From positions 8,246,001-8,310,000 of the forward strand of contig CAUJLY010000006.1 of the NCBI GenBank assembly GCA_963281155.1: DNA of 64,000 nucleotides, read 5' to 3'. Numbering within the stretch: position 1 is the stretch's first letter; every line of letters begins with the position of its first letter. The DNA is from Rhabditophanes sp. KR3021. Lineage: Eukaryota; Nematoda; Chromadorea; Rhabditida; Alloionematidae. Position numbers and translations under genes: made by a program. This document shows, one piece after another, positions 63,936 through 64,000 of this stretch. Under the pieces are notes generated by a model, which saw nothing but the letters and a program-made list of their open reading frames with translations, was not told where the DNA came from and did not search any database.

Positions 63936-64000
63936 AGGGGACACCCGGGTTCGAACCAGGGACCTCACGATCTGCAATCGCATGCTCTACCACTGAGCTA
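63936..64000 (-). tRNA. trnC-GCA: tRNA-Cys (GCA), 5' acceptor strand outside the window
   Basis: Read on the minus strand from 64000, the D arm is TAGCTCAGTGGTAGAGCA. The anticodon stem-loop TGCGA-TTGCAGA-TCGTG contains GCA, and the variable loop is AGGT. The T arm CCTGG-TTCGAAC-CCGGG carries the B box. The 3' acceptor strand TGTCCCC and discriminator T follow, and no CCA is encoded. The first seven bases of the acceptor stem lie just beyond the window; they should read GGGGACA to pair. The U discriminator is the normal identity base for tRNA-Cys. The A box and B box serve as internal promoter. Confidence 0.95.

Noticed and set aside
1..64000. CRISPR arrays, bacterial operons, ribosome binding sites or rRNA genes
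   Set aside because: The window is a eukaryotic nuclear sequence with spliceosomal introns; no regular repeat-spacer array or rRNA sequence is visible.

Overview
This 64 kb window comes from the nuclear genome of a bilaterian invertebrate. It is AT-rich and holds 14 recognisable animal protein genes, two small hypothetical genes, one decayed DNA transposon and one partial tRNA gene. Coding DNA is cut by GT-AG introns that are mostly 35-130 nt, while the spaces between genes reach 6-8 kb. A neuroglian/L1-type adhesion molecule, a TRPV channel, SPARC, B3GALT6 and a TGF-beta ligand point to a bilaterian with nerve-related and extracellular-matrix genes. Small introns in an AT-rich genome would suit an orthonectid, rotifer or similar reduced lineage, but the species cannot be fixed from sequence alone. 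All exon joins below were derived by hand from splice signals, reading phase and family similarity.

Layout, left to right. 1-1866 (+): 3' part of a TRPV channel. 3449-6010 (+): TBC1D16-type Rab GAP. 6182-6518 (+): small two-exon hypothetical gene. 7278-13538 (-): non-muscle myosin II heavy chain with a 21-nt microexon in motor loop 1. 13539-21858: 8.3 kb without genes. 21859-23377 (-): secreted COMT-like O-methyltransferase with a Thr-rich N-terminal region. 24471-25809 (-): GSK3. 28501-31053 (+): short-chain dehydrogenase fused to a long basic tail. 32199-33038 (-): SPARC. 34348-36154 (-): fatty-acid amide hydrolase. 36557-38350: transposon with inverted repeats of about 470 bp and a 4-bp target duplication. 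38743-39721 (-): phafin (PH-FYVE). 40541-41738 (+): TMEM185. 42008-43048 (-): F-box protein. 44123-51771 (-): neuroglian/L1CAM, with a 2.8 kb intron. 51772-58121: 6.3 kb without confident genes. 58122-58466 (+): tentative small Cys-rich protein. 58625-60089 (+): front-end fatty acid desaturase. 60517-61600 (-): B3GALT6. 62374-63373 (+): divergent TGF-beta ligand. 63936-64000 (-): tRNA-Cys(GCA), cut by the window edge.

There is no operon-like functional cluster. Several genes share broad themes: matrix and adhesion (SPARC, neuroglian, B3GALT6 for the proteoglycan linker), endosome traffic (TBC1D16, phafin), lipid metabolism (FAAH, desaturase) and signalling (GSK3, TGF-beta). I read their adjacency as ordinary genome order. 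The items most worth following up are the myosin microexon, the dehydrogenase fusion, the transposon, the odd secreted methyltransferase and the Cys-rich small gene.
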